A model generated the notes under the pieces. It had not been told where the DNA came from and searched no databases. It worked only from the letters and a program-made list of their open reading frames with translations. From Bacteroidetes bacterium HGW-Bacteroidetes-21 (GTDB lineage Bacteria; Bacteroidota; Bacteroidia; Bacteroidales; GWA2-32-17): 35,276 nucleotides of DNA. Shown piece by piece: positions 1 to 10,908 of the stretch. Location of the stretch: assembly GCA_002840935.1 (NCBI GenBank), contig PHDH01000011.1:1-35276 (forward strand), in the 5' to 3' direction. A program made the translations under genes and the position numbers. The stretch's first letter is position 1. Each line of letters starts with the position of its first letter.

Positions 1-1
1 C

Positions 2-2893
2 ATATTTGAATCTAGTTTTTCACAAATTGTTATTCAAAATCTAAGCTTTTCAAATGGAAGTTATCGTTATTTACTAGATTCATCAATCGTGTCTCCCTAT
101 GATCCTGATTCTGCTATTCAATATAGTGCGACTTCAAAAGTAATATACAAATCTCCAGAAATAATCAGATTAAAGAATGGGTTCCAATCTGGAGATTATA
201 CAAGTGGGTTCTTTTCAGCATCATTTTCCTTTGAAATTTCTTTTTATTCAGAAAAAAAATGTGATGATACAACAGGAGTATTATTTACAAGTATTTATGG
301 CGGGGTTTTTCCTTTTTCATATCTTTGGAATACAGCTGATACAACAAGTAGTATAAGCTTTCCTGATTTAGGTACTTATACGGTTACAGTTACAGATAGT
401 AGAGGGGTAAAAGCTATTAATTCATATACAGTATTAGATTCTAAAAATGCAGAAATCTTTGCGGGTTTTCAATCAAAGACCTTTCATACTTGTAATGGAT
501 ATTTTTACGATAGTGGTGGAGATTCTGAGGTTTATGGGCATTATGAGGATTATTCTGTAGTTTTTTACCCTTGTGATAGTACTTATTCAACGGTTGTTGA
601 TTTTAAATCATTTAAATTAGACGAATTAAATCATGATTGGTTAGCTATTTACGACGGGTCTGATACCTTATCTACTTTAATAGGAAAATATTATAGTAAT
701 TCAAATTTTCCTGGGGTATTTTCGTCAACTCATCCAACAGGTGCATTAACTTTTGTTTTTCATTCAGATGGAAATGTGGTTGGTGATGGATGGGACAGTA
801 GAATGTATTGCGTTGATAAAAGCTGCACACAACTTGCTGGTTTGGTTTCAATTTCAGGCGAAAGCGGAACTTGTGAATCTTCATTATCTACTGTTTCTCT
901 ATCAAATTCAATTGGAGAGTTTCAGGGATGGTTATATTCATATGATAATGTAGATTATTATGAAATGAAAGAAGACAGCATTTCATTTCAAACCATGATT
1001 AATACTACTACATATTTTAAAGCAACTGTATTAACTTCAGAAGGGACATGCACAACATCCCCTGCAAAATTTGAGACCAGCAACAATTATTATGTAAATG
1101 ATGAAAATTTGGATGGGGATAAGTGGTGTACTGATATTGGAAAAGATAGTTATAATGGCTTAACAATAAATACGCCAAAATTTCATCTGGATGACTTAAT
1201 TAATACTTATGTATTAAAACCCTGTGATACTATTTTTGTAGATAACGGATTGTATGAATATTATACTGAGATAACTAATAGTGATACAGGTGAAATTAAT
1301 AAGAATATTGTGATTTATGGGGCATCAAATGATTCAACCATTTTTACATCATCAAATGATTGGAATTTTAAGTTAAATGTAACATCCTATTTTACAATAT
1401 CAAATATTCAAATCGTGCCAAATGGCACTTTTTCAAATATATATATATTAAATTCAAATAATATTAATGTTGAAAACTGTAAACTATTAGGTGCAAGCGA
1501 GGGCAATATTGATATTGTTGGTAATGAGAATAATGGTTCAAGTAATATTCTAATTAAGAACAATAATATTATTAATGAGAGTAGTGGTGCTGGAGTATGG
1601 ATGCATTATAATGTTTCTGATGTAGAAATACAGGGCAATACAATTTCAAGTTTACATAGCAATGACTTTTGCGCTACGGTTTATATCGATACTCATAATG
1701 AAACTATTAATAATATAAACATATTAAATAATTTTTTCACCATAAAAAAATATGGTATTCGTGTGATCAATACGATAGGAAGTGTTCAAAACACTACAAT
1801 TCAGGGTAATGTGTTTGATTTAGATAGTCTTACTGGCGTAGGAATTAGTATGGAAAATACAACTGATGGCACAGTAAATACTTCAAAAATTTCTGAAAAT
1901 CTATTTTATAAAGGTGTAGTAGGGATTATGTTGAATAATGGAGTAAAGAATTTTTCGATACACAATAATTTCTTTTCAAGCAATGAAATCGGGTTAAAGG
2001 TCTTTGATAATGCATCTATAGGTAATAAGGTCTATTTTAATTCATTTTATAATTTGAAAAACAACCTATATTTTTCTGATAGTTTAATCTCCTCTTGGAA
2101 AATTAAAAACAATATTTTTTATACCTATGGTAATGATACTACATACGCTTGCTTGCGTTTTAATAATTTAGTTTTTTCAATATCTGCTTTAGATTATAAT
2201 TTATATCATGCGCCAAATAACGCCTATTTTGTGTTGTTTAATAATGATAATACTACATGCAATAATTTAACACAATGGGATAATGCTTGTAAAGTATATG
2301 GGGGTGGAAATGAAGATGAAAATTCTATTGAAGGAGATCCAGCATTTATGCTTCCAGATATTGGTAATTTGAATATTGATGAAGCCTCTATAGCTAATAG
2401 TGCAGGTACCAATATTGATCAGTATACAACAGATTTTAACAAACTAGCATTTTCAACTCCACCACCTATCGGTGCTGCAACGGCTTTGATTTTGGGTAGT
2501 AATGATGCTTATGCAGAGTTAAAAAGGGAATTAGATGGCTCATATTGTATTTTTGTTGAGCAGAGTGTTAATGTTCATTATTTCGAAGAATATAATGTTG
2601 AACAAAACGACAGGCTTAATTATCGGATTTATATGCTGGATGGAGCACATTTAACGGCATCAACAAGAACAGTGTATCAGACAGGTAGCCTGAGTTATGC
2701 CAAGGAAAAAATTAAATACGGTAATAACTGGCTCCGGCTTTCATTTTCTACTGGTATGACTGTCGGAATGTACTTATTGGAAGTTGAGAACCTTAAAAAA
2801 GAAAAATTTTATTTAAGGTTTAAGTATAAGCCTTCAGGCCCATTCGTTACAGTTGATTTTATGACCGAAACTTTTAGAACAAATAACCCTTGA
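2..2893 (+). CDS. Secreted/surface protein, SprB-like repeat + CUB + beta-helix (5' end outside window)
   Basis: The frame is open to the left edge of the window, so the gene starts upstream; a GTG at 89 is in frame but is probably internal. 963 residues are visible. In order: a segment with I-L-x-x-GF...F.A typical of Bacteroidota extracellular proteins (near 150-230); a SprB-like repeat with G-x-x-P-F-S-Y-x-W and GTYTVTVTDSRG (near 290-410); a CUB domain with DSGG, LAIYDG, and FHSDG...GW (near 485-825); a long Asn/Ile-rich stretch of short repeats typical of right-handed parallel beta-helices (about 1200-2230); and a final ~100 residues ending GMYLLEVEN...FYLRFKY, resembling a type IX secretion tail. 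I infer an exported, probably surface-attached adhesin or glycan-binding protein. The next gene begins 6 bases after its stop, so it likely heads or belongs to the RHS operon. The substrate is unknown. Confidence 0.8.
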   Translation: MFESSFSQIVIQNLSFSNGSYRYLLDSSIVSPYDPDSAIQYSATSKVIYKSPEIIRLKNGFQSGDYTSGFFSASFSFEISFYSEKKCDDTTGVLFTSIYGGVFPFSYLWNTADTTSSISFPDLGTYTVTVTDSRGVKAINSYTVLDSKNAEIFAGFQSKTFHTCNGYFYDSGGDSEVYGHYEDYSVVFYPCDSTYSTVVDFKSFKLDELNHDWLAIYDGSDTLSTLIGKYYSNSNFPGVFSSTHPTGALTFVFHSDGNVVGDGWDSRMYCVDKSCTQLAGLVSISGESGTCESSLSTVSLSNSIGEFQGWLYSYDNVDYYEMKEDSISFQTMINTTTYFKATVLTSEGTCTTSPAKFETSNNYYVNDENLDGDKWCTDIGKDSYNGLTINTPKFHLDDLINTYVLKPCDTIFVDNGLYEYYTEITNSDTGEINKNIVIYGASNDSTIFTSSNDWNFKLNVTSYFTISNIQIVPNGTFSNIYILNSNNINVENCKLLGASEGNIDIVGNENNGSSNILIKNNNIINESSGAGVWMHYNVSDVEIQGNTISSLHSNDFCATVYIDTHNETINNINILNNFFTIKKYGIRVINTIGSVQNTTIQGNVFDLDSLTGVGISMENTTDGTVNTSKISENLFYKGVVGIMLNNGVKNFSIHNNFFSSNEIGLKVFDNASIGNKVYFNSFYNLKNNLYFSDSLISSWKIKNNIFYTYGNDTTYACLRFNNLVFSISALDYNLYHAPNNAYFVLFNNDNTTCNNLTQWDNACKVYGGGNEDENSIEGDPAFMLPDIGNLNIDEASIANSAGTNIDQYTTDFNKLAFSTPPPIGAATALILGSNDAYAELKRELDGSYCIFVEQSVNVHYFEEYNVEQNDRLNYRIYMLDGAHLTASTRTVYQTGSLSYAKEKIKYGNNWLRLSFSTGMTVGMYLLEVENLKKEKFYLRFKYKPSGPFVTVDFMTETFRTNNP

Positions 2894-2899
2894 TTTCTT

Positions 2900-3412
2900 A
2901 TGAAAAACTATATTCCTTATTTCCTGATTGTAATACTTACAGCTTTCTGTATTTATATCTATTTATCAAAGGGTGAGAAAAATGCGTATGTAAATCTGTC
3001 TGTAATTAATGCAGAGTTTGAAATGAAGAAAGATTTAGAAAAAAAATACAACGAAACAGTTTCTGCTCGAACAAAAATTTTGGATAGTTTAAAACTCGAA
3101 GTAATTATGCTTCAAAAACTGGTTGAGAAATCTAATGATAAAGACCAGTTTTATAAATATAATGTAAAGAAAGAAAATTACTTATACAAAGAAAATGAGT
3201 TCGAAAACGATAACGCCAATTTATCTGAAAAGCTTTCTGGTGAAGTGTGGAAACAGTTAAATGAATATGTTGAAGAATACGGAAAAGCCTATGGCTACGA
3301 TTATATTTTTGGTGCAGCTGGTAATGGTTCATTAATGTTCGCAAATTCAGGAAATGATATAACCGAAGATGTTGTTAAATACATTAACCTTAAATATAAT
3401 GATAAAAAATAG
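2900..3412 (+). CDS. Skp/OmpH-like periplasmic chaperone, membrane-anchored
   Basis: 170 residues. Residues about 4-22 form a hydrophobic segment (membrane anchor or uncleaved signal) after a short basic start. A helical, charged coiled-coil region (about 35-120) follows. The C-terminal third has the OmpH/Skp family pattern: YVEEYGKAYGYDYIFGA, then GSLMFANSGNDIT and a closing hydrophobic/charged helix. Skp proteins are periplasmic holdases that keep outer-membrane or exported proteins unfolded. Its position, 6 bases after the surface protein and overlapping the following lipoprotein gene by 14 bases, suggests a chaperone dedicated to the giant exported proteins of this operon; that role is inferred. 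The family call rests on pattern recognition of the C-terminal region, and a housekeeping role is less likely given the context. Confidence 0.7.
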   Translation: MKNYIPYFLIVILTAFCIYIYLSKGEKNAYVNLSVINAEFEMKKDLEKKYNETVSARTKILDSLKLEVIMLQKLVEKSNDKDQFYKYNVKKENYLYKENEFENDNANLSEKLSGEVWKQLNEYVEEYGKAYGYDYIFGAAGNGSLMFANSGNDITEDVVKYINLKYNDKK

Positions 3413-4028
3413 CTTTTATATTTTTGTTTTTGAGGCCATTTTTTTGTTGGGTTGTAATGGTTCAAAGGATGAATTATTGCCTGATGAATATCTTCCCTTT
3501 TATTTAGAGCAGAGTGATATAATTGAAAACAAAAAGATGATAGATGACATATATATTAAGGCAATGTATTTGTCCCCTGAATATATGGCACTAAAAAATA
3601 ATGAGCATTCAAAAGCAGATGAAATAATGGATGAGCTTAAAGAAAGGAATAATTACTATTATTTCAATTTGGAAATTGGTTATAACGAAGACAAAAATGA
3701 TATTTTACAAAAAGATATTGCCAATCAGGAAGAATTCTTTCAGCGGGTGGAATATCTCTCATTTAAAGTCCAAAATGATTTGCGTTTAATTGTTGGTGCT
3801 GAAACTCTTCCATGTATAATGGCTCAATACGAAAGAACTTTTGGCTTAAACAAGGCCATTAGTATTGTTTGTATGTACGAAAAAAGTAAAAATCAAAAAG
3901 AAAATTGCCCTGATATTAAACTCGAATACTATGATAATTTCTTCAAAAGTGGTATTGTATACCTGGCTTTTGATGGTGAAAGTTTATGCAATTTACCCAC
4001 ATTAAAATTAGCTCAACATGTTAAATAG
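3399..4028 (+). CDS. Putative lipoprotein of unknown function
   Basis: I chose the ATG at 3399 because it gives an immediate signal peptide (MIKNSFYIFVFEAIFLLGC) with a lipobox-like LLGC; an earlier in-frame ATG at 3369 lies deep inside the upstream gene. About 209 residues. After the Cys the chain is mainly helical and acidic, with no motif I recognise; a few Cys (in IVCMYEKSK, ENCPD, ESLCNL) may form disulfides. It overlaps the Skp-like gene by 14 bases and the next RHS gene by 11 bases, so it is probably translationally coupled and part of the same envelope machinery. The N-terminal Cys and signal suggest attachment to the inner or outer membrane. Function unknown. Confidence 0.65.
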   Translation: MIKNSFYIFVFEAIFLLGCNGSKDELLPDEYLPFYLEQSDIIENKKMIDDIYIKAMYLSPEYMALKNNEHSKADEIMDELKERNNYYYFNLEIGYNEDKNDILQKDIANQEEFFQRVEYLSFKVQNDLRLIVGAETLPCIMAQYERTFGLNKAISIVCMYEKSKNQKENCPDIKLEYYDNFFKSGIVYLAFDGESLCNLPTLKLAQHVK

Positions 4029-7000
4029 AATCAGAAAAAGCAAAATTACTAAAGTTGTTGCTGTTTTTATTATACTTACAGTTTTTAACGATTTGGTTAG
4101 GCCTATTTCGTTATTGGCCTTAACTAGCGGCCCTAGCCAACCTGAATTTCAGAGTTTTGAACCGGTTGGTACAACCGATATGGTTAACTTGTTTAGTGGC
4201 GATTTTGTATATAATATCCCGCTGTTTGAACTACCAGGTCCCGATGGGGGATACCCTTTTAATATTGCATATCACTCAGGTATTACCATGGAACAGGAGG
4301 CAAGTTGGGTAGGACTTGGTTGGTCTCTTAATCCCGGTGCTATTAACAGAAATGTTAGAAATCTCCCAGATGAGTTTAATGGTGAAGAAATTACAATTGT
4401 TAATGGAATGAAAAAAAATGAAACGTATGGTGGGACTATACGTGGCAGTTTAGAAATTTTCGGTTTTGAAAAGGAGAAAAGCAATGTTTCTTTGGATGTT
4501 GGTTTGGGCTTAACTCCGTATTATAATAATTATAAGGGATTCGCAATAACATATGATATTGGAGCAAATGCCGCAATGGGATTAGGAAACAAATCAGATA
4601 ATTCTCCCGCAATAGGTCTTGGGTTGGGGTTATCAATGGATAAATTTCAAGGTGTTGGCACTGACGCATCTTTAACTTTTCAGAGTCATAAAAGATGTAA
4701 ATATACAAAATATTCAATAGGTGCAGGTTATAATTCAATGGAAGGGTTACAATCTATTTCTTTAGATTGTAAATCTGTTAGAGAAAGTGGTTATACTTCT
4801 AGATTCCGTGATTATACCCAAGATAATAAAACAATTACTTCTAAAGGTGGAACGTCAACATTATCCTTTACAGGTGGAGCCTTTGGCACGCTTAACCAGC
4901 AATTTGAGTATAGAGGATTAAGTTTAGGTGTAAATTTTAAGTTAGGTCTAAATAATTGGGGAATAGATGGGAGTGCCTCAATAGGTGGGTTTTACAATGT
5001 GCAGAAAATCAAAAACAATTATGAAGAAGTAAAATATCCTACATATGGTTATCTTAATTTACACAATTGCTATGATGAAGATTATGAGCATGATAAAAAT
5101 AATTCTATTGGTGATTATGCTCGAGAGAAAGACAATGAGATTTTTAAAAATACGGAGTATTTACCCATTCCATCGCTTTCGTATGACGTTTACTCTGTTG
5201 TAGGTCAGGGTATTGGAAATATGTACCGGCCTAAACGGTCAGATTTTGGAATTATTACGGATAGGTATAAAAAGTCAGAATCAAATGGTTATAATATTGG
5301 CGCGGAAATCGCCCCTGGCAATGGCATGAGGTGGGGATCTGAAGGTGGATATAATCACGGCTGTGCAAAGTCGGGAATGTGGCGGAATAATTTCGATTCT
5401 GAATTAGTCGATTATTTGAAGTTCCATGCAACTTGCGAGGATTATCCCGGATATGAACCTTCTTATTTTAAAACATATGGAGAGCATTCTGCTAACGATT
5501 ATAAATCTCTTTTACAGTCATCTATTTATTCGGAATTACCTTGCTTAGTGAATATTGATAATGAAGATAATGATTTTGATTCAGACCCTATTGCACAATC
5601 CCAGCTAAGAAATAAATTCAGTAATGCAAAAGAAGCAATTGCAAGAAAAACAAGGGGCAAAAGAGAGAAGCGCGGTGTAAGTATTTTACCAGTCTTGATT
5701 GGGGATATTAAAAAAGTTGTTAGTCCAAATGTTTATGCATATGATATTATTAGTGAGATAGATTTGACCCGAAATGTTAGTGATCCAAACTACTCAAATC
5801 AAAATGCTTTAATTAATGATATAAGGGACAAGAACTCATATCATATCGCGGGTTTTATAGCAACCAATACGAACGGAGTAAAATATGTATATGGTTTGCC
5901 AGCTTACAACAATGAGCATAAGGAAGTCCAATTTTCTTATTATGATGAGAGTCAAGATGAATTAACTAGTAGAGTTTCATATAGTTTGAATCCAGAAGAA
6001 GATATTGAATCACAATTATCTGAAGAAACTAATCAGTATTATAGCTCAACTGAATTTCCCAAATACCCATATGCTTACTTACTAACCTATGTTATTGGTT
6101 CTGATTATGTCGATATTGATGAAATCCCTGGTCCCTCTGATGGAGATATGGGCTATTGGGTAAAATTTAACTATGAAAGAAAAGAGAATGATTATGCTTG
6201 GAGAGCTCCATATGGTCAAGGTACCGGAAACTATATGCGTGGCAGAAATACAGATATACGTGATGATATGGTTGGATATATAGAAGGGGAAAAGGAAATT
6301 TGGTATTTATCCTCTGCTGAAACAAAAACACATAAAGCTCTATTTAACCTTGATGCGAATCCACGAGAGGATGGTATTGGATCTGGAAGTGGTGTTCAAT
6401 ATAAATTAAACAATATTGAGTTGTATAGTAAGAGAGAAATGACTACCCCCATTAAAACAATTGCATTTGATTATGATTACTCTCTTTGTCAAGGTGTCGA
6501 AAATAGAGCAACAAACGGGGGTAAATTATCATTAAAAAGCATTGCCATTTATTATAAAGATAATTTGAGGGGTAGTTTTAGTCCCTATCGTTTTTCTTAT
6601 TCTTCAGGAGATGGTAATCCGGTATATTCTTCAGAAGGTAAATATACCGATAGATGGGGCAACTATAATGCTGATAATAATGCGCCAACGATTAACCCAT
6701 ATGTTAAACAAAATGCAAATCGCACAACTAACGATGCTTATGCAGAGGCCTGGGAATTGAAAAAAATTACCTTACCCAGTGGTGGCGAAATAAGTGTTGA
6801 TTACGAAAGCGATGATTACGCCTATGTACAGGATAGAGTTGCAATGCAAATGACAGAAATTGTTGGGGTTAATGAGCCAGAAATTTATACTATTTATACA
6901 GATCAAGTAAATCAGCCAAATTATGATTATGTCTATTTTAAATTAAATAGCCCACCCTCAAATACAACTGTTGGAGGTCTTAAAGATTTAGCTAAAAGAT

Positions 7001-10000
7001 ATATGAGTGTAGGCGAATATCTCTATTATAAAATCAGAATAAAACTTAAGGATAATAGTCAATATGAATATATTGCCGGATATGCAAAGGTTTTAGATGT
7101 TTCAATAATTCTCAATAGCAGTAGTCAGGAGTATGTTGGAAGAATAACACTTGAAAAGTATAAAAAACCAGACGAGAATGAATATATAAATTATCATCCA
7201 TTTGCTGTAGCCGGTTGGAATCATCTAAAAACAAATCAACCTGAGTTATTGTATAATAACCTTGGGGCACCTTCAACGGATAACGAAACGGATGCAGAAA
7301 AGGGAAATGCCACTGTCGGTTTTTTTGAAGCTATCGGAGATCAATATGCAACAATTTTTAGAGGATTATATGATTTTTGTTCACATCATAACCATATGTA
7401 TTGTGACAGAATTTATCATGATGAAAATACACCTGAAAGTGAATACAAATCGTGGGTTAGATTGAGAAATCCTGATAAAATGAAAATGGGTGGAGGAAGT
7501 CGTGTTAAGAAACTTGTTTTTGATAATAAGTGGTCTGCTGGGAACTTAGAGAATAATGATGTTTATGGACAAGTATATGAATACAAAACGACTGATATAG
7601 ATGGAACAGAAATTAGTAGTGGAGTTGCAGAATATGAACCCTTAATTGGAGGAGATGAAAATCCATTTAGATTGCCTAAACCATATTATCAGCTTATTCC
7701 TATGAAAGCCGATAACGAATTTTATGCAGAAGAACCCTTTAATGAAAGTTTATTTCCTGGAGCAAATGTGGGGTATAGTAAAGTAACAGTTTCAAGCCTT
7801 GCTTCTTATGAATACAGGGATCCTTCTGTTTCAAATAAAACAACATCTCCTACAGGAAAAACTATATATGAGTTTTATACTGCAAAGGATTTTCCAGTAA
7901 AAGTTGATAATACAGAATTAACTTTTTCACAAAATAATCAAACAAAATTTGAAAAAACAACCTTTATTCCACTCCCGTTTCTTGGCGCTATAACAAAATA
8001 TAAATTCACTGGAACTCAGGGCTATTCAATAGTCTTAAATGACATGCATGGGAAACAAAGAAAAGTTTCTACTTTTAATGAAAGAGGTTTTCTTGTTAAT
8101 TCTGCAGAATATGTGTATAGTACTCAAGTTGATGATAATTCAAAATTGGATAATAGATTGGATGTGATATTATCTGATAAGGATCTTTTAGATCCTTCGA
8201 AAGCTCAAATTGTTAAACAAGATATCGGTGTAGAATATGATTTTGTAACGGATATGAGAGAAACTTATAATTTTAACATGCAGTCAGGTGTTTCTTTTAA
8301 TTCAGAAATTATGTTATTCCCACCATTACTTGCATTTTATCCATGGCCAAATTATAACCAAACAGAAACTCAGGTAAGGACGATTGTTACAAATAAAATT
8401 ATTCACAAGTCAGGTATTTTAACTAAGGTTATTACTAATAATGGAAAATCGAAAACTATAGTTGAAAATAAATATTTTGACCCTTTAACTGGAAGTCCAT
8501 TACTAACAACAACAACTAATGATTTTGATGGCTTAATCTATGATTATAAATATCCTGCCCGATGGAATTATGATGGAATGGGAGAGTCTTCTATGAATAG
8601 TGGAATGGCATTTCAATGTTCATTTACATCTCTTTCAGATCCTCTTAATCCTAATCTTTATAGAATTGATGTTAATAATCCTTTAGTTTTAAATCTGCTG
8701 GAACCTGGAGACGAATTTTTACTTTTCGAAATTCCATTTTCACAAAATATTGGAAAAGCTTTTTATTTGGGGAAAAGAACTGATAATAGTAATAATATTT
8801 ATTATATTGTTTATGCCGAATCAGATATGTCGAATTTTATTATTGCAAAAATATTTAATTCTGGTAAAAAAAATATCCTTAATAGTTTTTCTGGAAGCAT
8901 TATAGCAACAAGTAACCCTACGATAAATAGATCAGTCAACACCAGTTATTCATATTTTCCTTTATACCCTATTATTAATGATTATGATGTATTTAAGTTT
9001 GATCCGGTTGCCGTAGCGTTAGCTGTTGAGTTCTTTAATTATCTATGGTCTAATTATAAATCAGAATTTTTAAATGATAATTCTTATGAAAAAACAATTG
9101 ACAATAGTGACTTAGTGTTGAAATCGATGTATGATGCATTGATTAATGAAGTTACTACAGAAGGGAGTTTTTGTTCTAGTACAGTACCTCCGTTTTTAAA
9201 TGTTGTCAAGTTTGGTATTTCCATGGGTTATCCTAGCTTGCTCTTTAAAATTTCATCAGATAGATTTGTTCCGTTATTTGTAGCACATAAATATCCTTAT
9301 CCATGCTCAATTTCTCCAATTGATAATTTTCCATGTACACTTAATGAACTTGAAGAGATTTCTTATGGAGGACCTGAAATAAATTCATTTATTATAAATT
9401 TCCAAAAAACAGATAATTCAGTAATATCAAAAAAATATGATTCATTTTTTGATGATTGGGGTAAAAATGTTCCATGGGAAAATAGACCTTTGTATTATAT
9501 TTGGAATGCGCAATATTTTTTGGATGATCAATTAAAAATAAATAATATTATTTCTTCAAATGCAACGGAGTATAGTAATCAGCTATGTGGAAGCGAGTTG
9601 AATGATGCGGGAATTGATAATGTTCATAAATATTGGATGAAGAATGGATGGAGCGTTAAAAGTAACAACTATTATTTGGATAACAGAAGTCAGAGTTTTC
9701 CCGTAGACATCAGAAACGATGGGATTATTGATAATGTGGATATTTTTAAGTGGAATAAATCGGGGTTTAATCCAACAAAATGGAAAAAATCAAATTCACT
9801 TATAACTGTTAACCGATCGAATTATCCAACTGAACTAAGAGATAACAATGATGTAAATACTTCTATGTTATATTGCTTAGATGGTTCGTATATGTCTGCA
9901 ATTGCTTATAATGCAAATAAAAATGAAATTGGATTTGAAAGTTTCGAAGAATTTAGCCCTGGGGTAACAGTAAATCAAACCGAATATCGATCAGGTAATA

Positions 10001-10908
10001 TCGATATTTATCAAAATTCTTCGAACTATAATAAATATACGGTGTATCCTATTGATGCTGCAAAAGGAAATGTGGCTGTTGTAGATCTTCCATATAGAAA
10101 TATTTCAGGTTACGAAGTAGTAGTGGATGGCGAAACAGTTGATAATGAAGGGAAACAATTAATTTCAGGAGTAGGTGCTGTAATTGATATTGCCTTGAAT
10201 GGAAATACACATTATGCAGTATTCAATGAGAATATTGCTAGTGATAAAACTATTGTTCGATTTATTAATAGTCAAGGGAGTATTCCTGGTTTTGTTAATA
10301 ATAGTGACAGACTGTGGAAGGGAAGTCTTCGTATTAAAGATGAAATAACGGGTAATCTTTCAAATGAAGGAATATCTATAGTTAATAATCAGAAACATAC
10401 GGGTAAAAATTCGTTAAGAGTATATAATACAACGGCTAATTTTACTCAAAGCCGCCTTTTGTTAAAACCAACAGACACATATGTTTTTAGTGCATGGGTA
10501 AAAGTAAATAATTGCAATGTGCCTTCTTATAGTCAATTAAGCAATAATGTCGAAGTTAAGATTAATGGTGCTACTTGTCAATTTAAAGGGAAAATTATTG
10601 AAGGATGGCAAAAAGTTGAAGTCCCGTTTATTGCATTGTCTAATAATATTATATCTATAAAATCTTCAAATTCTAACGAAGTCTTTATAGATGATATTAG
10701 AATACATCCTTATAAAAGTACAATGAAGTCATATGTGTATAATTTACAGGATTATAAGTTGATGGCAATTCTTGATGAAAATAATTATTCTACTTTGTTT
10801 TTCTACGACGAAGAAGGAAAACTGTATCTTAAAAAACAGGAAACTGAAAGAGGGATAGTTACGATTTCTGAATCACATTCAAATTTGAAACCCAATGATT
10901 CAAACTAG
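4018..10908 (+). CDS. Giant RHS-associated shell protein (Bacteroidota type)
   Basis: 2296 residues with an N-terminal signal peptide (basic start, hydrophobic stretch about 12-34). Residues 61-103 carry the hallmark of this Bacteroidota family: GDFVYNIPLFELPGPDGGYP followed by GITMEQEASWVGLGW, resembling the N-terminal strands of RHS/Tc cocoon proteins. The middle is beta-rich and Tyr/Asp/Asn-rich. Residues about 2100-2235 look like a jelly-roll (a stretch with SAWVKV, WQKVEVPF and FIDDIRIHP). The end, about 2239-2287, has YVYNLQ, MAILDENNYST, YDEEGKLYLKKQETERG, a conserved closing signature of the family. It lacks the RHS core and toxic tip, which are supplied by the large gene downstream. 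I infer it forms part of a shell or partner, loosely comparable to the TcB/TcC split, but that analogy is unproven. It overlaps both neighbours. Confidence 0.8.
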   Translation: MLNRIRKSKITKVVAVFIILTVFNDLVRPISLLALTSGPSQPEFQSFEPVGTTDMVNLFSGDFVYNIPLFELPGPDGGYPFNIAYHSGITMEQEASWVGLGWSLNPGAINRNVRNLPDEFNGEEITIVNGMKKNETYGGTIRGSLEIFGFEKEKSNVSLDVGLGLTPYYNNYKGFAITYDIGANAAMGLGNKSDNSPAIGLGLGLSMDKFQGVGTDASLTFQSHKRCKYTKYSIGAGYNSMEGLQSISLDCKSVRESGYTSRFRDYTQDNKTITSKGGTSTLSFTGGAFGTLNQQFEYRGLSLGVNFKLGLNNWGIDGSASIGGFYNVQKIKNNYEEVKYPTYGYLNLHNCYDEDYEHDKNNSIGDYAREKDNEIFKNTEYLPIPSLSYDVYSVVGQGIGNMYRPKRSDFGIITDRYKKSESNGYNIGAEIAPGNGMRWGSEGGYNHGCAKSGMWRNNFDSELVDYLKFHATCEDYPGYEPSYFKTYGEHSANDYKSLLQSSIYSELPCLVNIDNEDNDFDSDPIAQSQLRNKFSNAKEAIARKTRGKREKRGVSILPVLIGDIKKVVSPNVYAYDIISEIDLTRNVSDPNYSNQNALINDIRDKNSYHIAGFIATNTNGVKYVYGLPAYNNEHKEVQFSYYDESQDELTSRVSYSLNPEEDIESQLSEETNQYYSSTEFPKYPYAYLLTYVIGSDYVDIDEIPGPSDGDMGYWVKFNYERKENDYAWRAPYGQGTGNYMRGRNTDIRDDMVGYIEGEKEIWYLSSAETKTHKALFNLDANPREDGIGSGSGVQYKLNNIELYSKREMTTPIKTIAFDYDYSLCQGVENRATNGGKLSLKSIAIYYKDNLRGSFSPYRFSYSSGDGNPVYSSEGKYTDRWGNYNADNNAPTINPYVKQNANRTTNDAYAEAWELKKITLPSGGEISVDYESDDYAYVQDRVAMQMTEIVGVNEPEIYTIYTDQVNQPNYDYVYFKLNSPPSNTTVGGLKDLAKRYMSVGEYLYYKIRIKLKDNSQYEYIAGYAKVLDVSIILNSSSQEYVGRITLEKYKKPDENEYINYHPFAVAGWNHLKTNQPELLYNNLGAPSTDNETDAEKGNATVGFFEAIGDQYATIFRGLYDFCSHHNHMYCDRIYHDENTPESEYKSWVRLRNPDKMKMGGGSRVKKLVFDNKWSAGNLENNDVYGQVYEYKTTDIDGTEISSGVAEYEPLIGGDENPFRLPKPYYQLIPMKADNEFYAEEPFNESLFPGANVGYSKVTVSSLASYEYRDPSVSNKTTSPTGKTIYEFYTAKDFPVKVDNTELTFSQNNQTKFEKTTFIPLPFLGAITKYKFTGTQGYSIVLNDMHGKQRKVSTFNERGFLVNSAEYVYSTQVDDNSKLDNRLDVILSDKDLLDPSKAQIVKQDIGVEYDFVTDMRETYNFNMQSGVSFNSEIMLFPPLLAFYPWPNYNQTETQVRTIVTNKIIHKSGILTKVITNNGKSKTIVENKYFDPLTGSPLLTTTTNDFDGLIYDYKYPARWNYDGMGESSMNSGMAFQCSFTSLSDPLNPNLYRIDVNNPLVLNLLEPGDEFLLFEIPFSQNIGKAFYLGKRTDNSNNIYYIVYAESDMSNFIIAKIFNSGKKNILNSFSGSIIATSNPTINRSVNTSYSYFPLYPIINDYDVFKFDPVAVALAVEFFNYLWSNYKSEFLNDNSYEKTIDNSDLVLKSMYDALINEVTTEGSFCSSTVPPFLNVVKFGISMGYPSLLFKISSDRFVPLFVAHKYPYPCSISPIDNFPCTLNELEEISYGGPEINSFIINFQKTDNSVISKKYDSFFDDWGKNVPWENRPLYYIWNAQYFLDDQLKINNIISSNATEYSNQLCGSELNDAGIDNVHKYWMKNGWSVKSNNYYLDNRSQSFPVDIRNDGIIDNVDIFKWNKSGFNPTKWKKSNSLITVNRSNYPTELRDNNDVNTSMLYCLDGSYMSAIAYNANKNEIGFESFEEFSPGVTVNQTEYRSGNIDIYQNSSNYNKYTVYPIDAAKGNVAVVDLPYRNISGYEVVVDGETVDNEGKQLISGVGAVIDIALNGNTHYAVFNENIASDKTIVRFINSQGSIPGFVNNSDRLWKGSLRIKDEITGNLSNEGISIVNNQKHTGKNSLRVYNTTANFTQSRLLLKPTDTYVFSAWVKVNNCNVPSYSQLSNNVEVKINGATCQFKGKIIEGWQKVEVPFIALSNNIISIKSSNSNEVFIDDIRIHPYKSTMKSYVYNLQDYKLMAILDENNYSTLFFYDEEGKLYLKKQETERGIVTISESHSNLKPNDSN

